DNA of 5,710 bases from Anaerolineales bacterium. Lineage in GTDB: Bacteria; Chloroflexota; Anaerolineae; Anaerolineales; E44-bin32. The translations under genes and the position numbers were made by a program. The notes under the pieces are model-generated. The model saw only the letters and a list, made by a program, of their open reading frames with translations, was not told the DNA's origin and searched no databases. Positions 5,622 to 5,710 of this stretch are shown here, piece by piece. The stretch covers positions 81,671-87,380 of the forward strand of contig WVZH01000045.1 of NCBI GenBank assembly GCA_011772595.1. The letters run 5' to 3'. Each line of letters begins with the position of its first letter. Within the stretch, counting starts at the first letter, position 1.

Positions 5622-5710
5622 GATGCCCCTCGTTGCATCCATGACGTTCATCAGTGGTTTGAGTTACAGCGCATATGCCCAAGATCTTGAATACCTTTGC
5701 ACGCCGAAAT
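5614..5710 (-). other. Region upstream of coaBC, possible end of another gene
   Basis: The window ends 89 bases upstream of the coaBC start. Two minus-strand frames are open from the right edge. One (about 31 codons) ends in a TGA at 5616-5614, overlapping the coaBC start as ATGAGTGA. The other (about 19 codons) ends in a TGA at 5653-5651, overlapping the alternative ATG at 5651. Neither tail is recognisable to me, and neither can be told from chance at this length. If one is real, coaBC is coupled to an upstream gene; otherwise this is leader DNA. GAGGGG (5626-5631) in this stretch is the site that supports the 5621 start. Confidence 0.2.

Overview
The window holds five complete protein genes and one cut by the left edge, all on the minus strand. 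I see no RNA gene, transposase, integrase, CRISPR array or prophage signature. Reading with transcription (right to left), the order is: bifunctional CoA biosynthesis enzyme CoaBC (5621-4401); DUF72/YecE-like protein (4204-3389); small membrane-anchored class I SAM methyltransferase of FAM173 type (3310-2759); AlkD-like DNA alkylation repair protein (2744-1953); DUF3048/YerB-like lipoprotein (1815-562); and the first 105 residues of a DUF355 adenosine-specific kinase (316 to the left edge).

The organism is probably a free-living bacterium, most likely in or near Chloroflexota. The evidence is indirect: a DUF3048 lipoprotein whose domain is tethered by a Thr-Pro repeat linker, a style common in that phylum; a CoaBC with the active-site variants PAMDAGM and ASG; and a DUF355 gene, a family typical of archaea and of deep-branching or thermophilic bacteria. 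Shine-Dalgarno sites are clear for some genes (AAAGGAGGTG before the DUF355 gene) and weak or absent for others.

Only the methyltransferase and AlkD genes are tightly packed, with 14 bases between them, so they are probably co-transcribed and translationally coupled. The other gaps are 78 to 245 bases. Two of them (317-561 and 4205-4400) each carry a copy of the same short palindromic intergenic repeat in the same orientation. The 78-base gap before the methyltransferase is unusually rich in inverted repeats and contains a GATAAT box, so it may be the control region of the methyltransferase-AlkD pair.

This looks like ordinary chromosomal housekeeping and accessory DNA, not a genomic island or defence locus. 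AlkD (base-damage repair) has a clear activity class and CoaBC serves CoA synthesis. DUF72, DUF3048 and bacterial FAM173-like proteins have no settled function. I found no convincing new multi-gene system. The best leads are the methyltransferase-AlkD pair with its control region, the dispersed repeat, and the altered catalytic positions in CoaBC.
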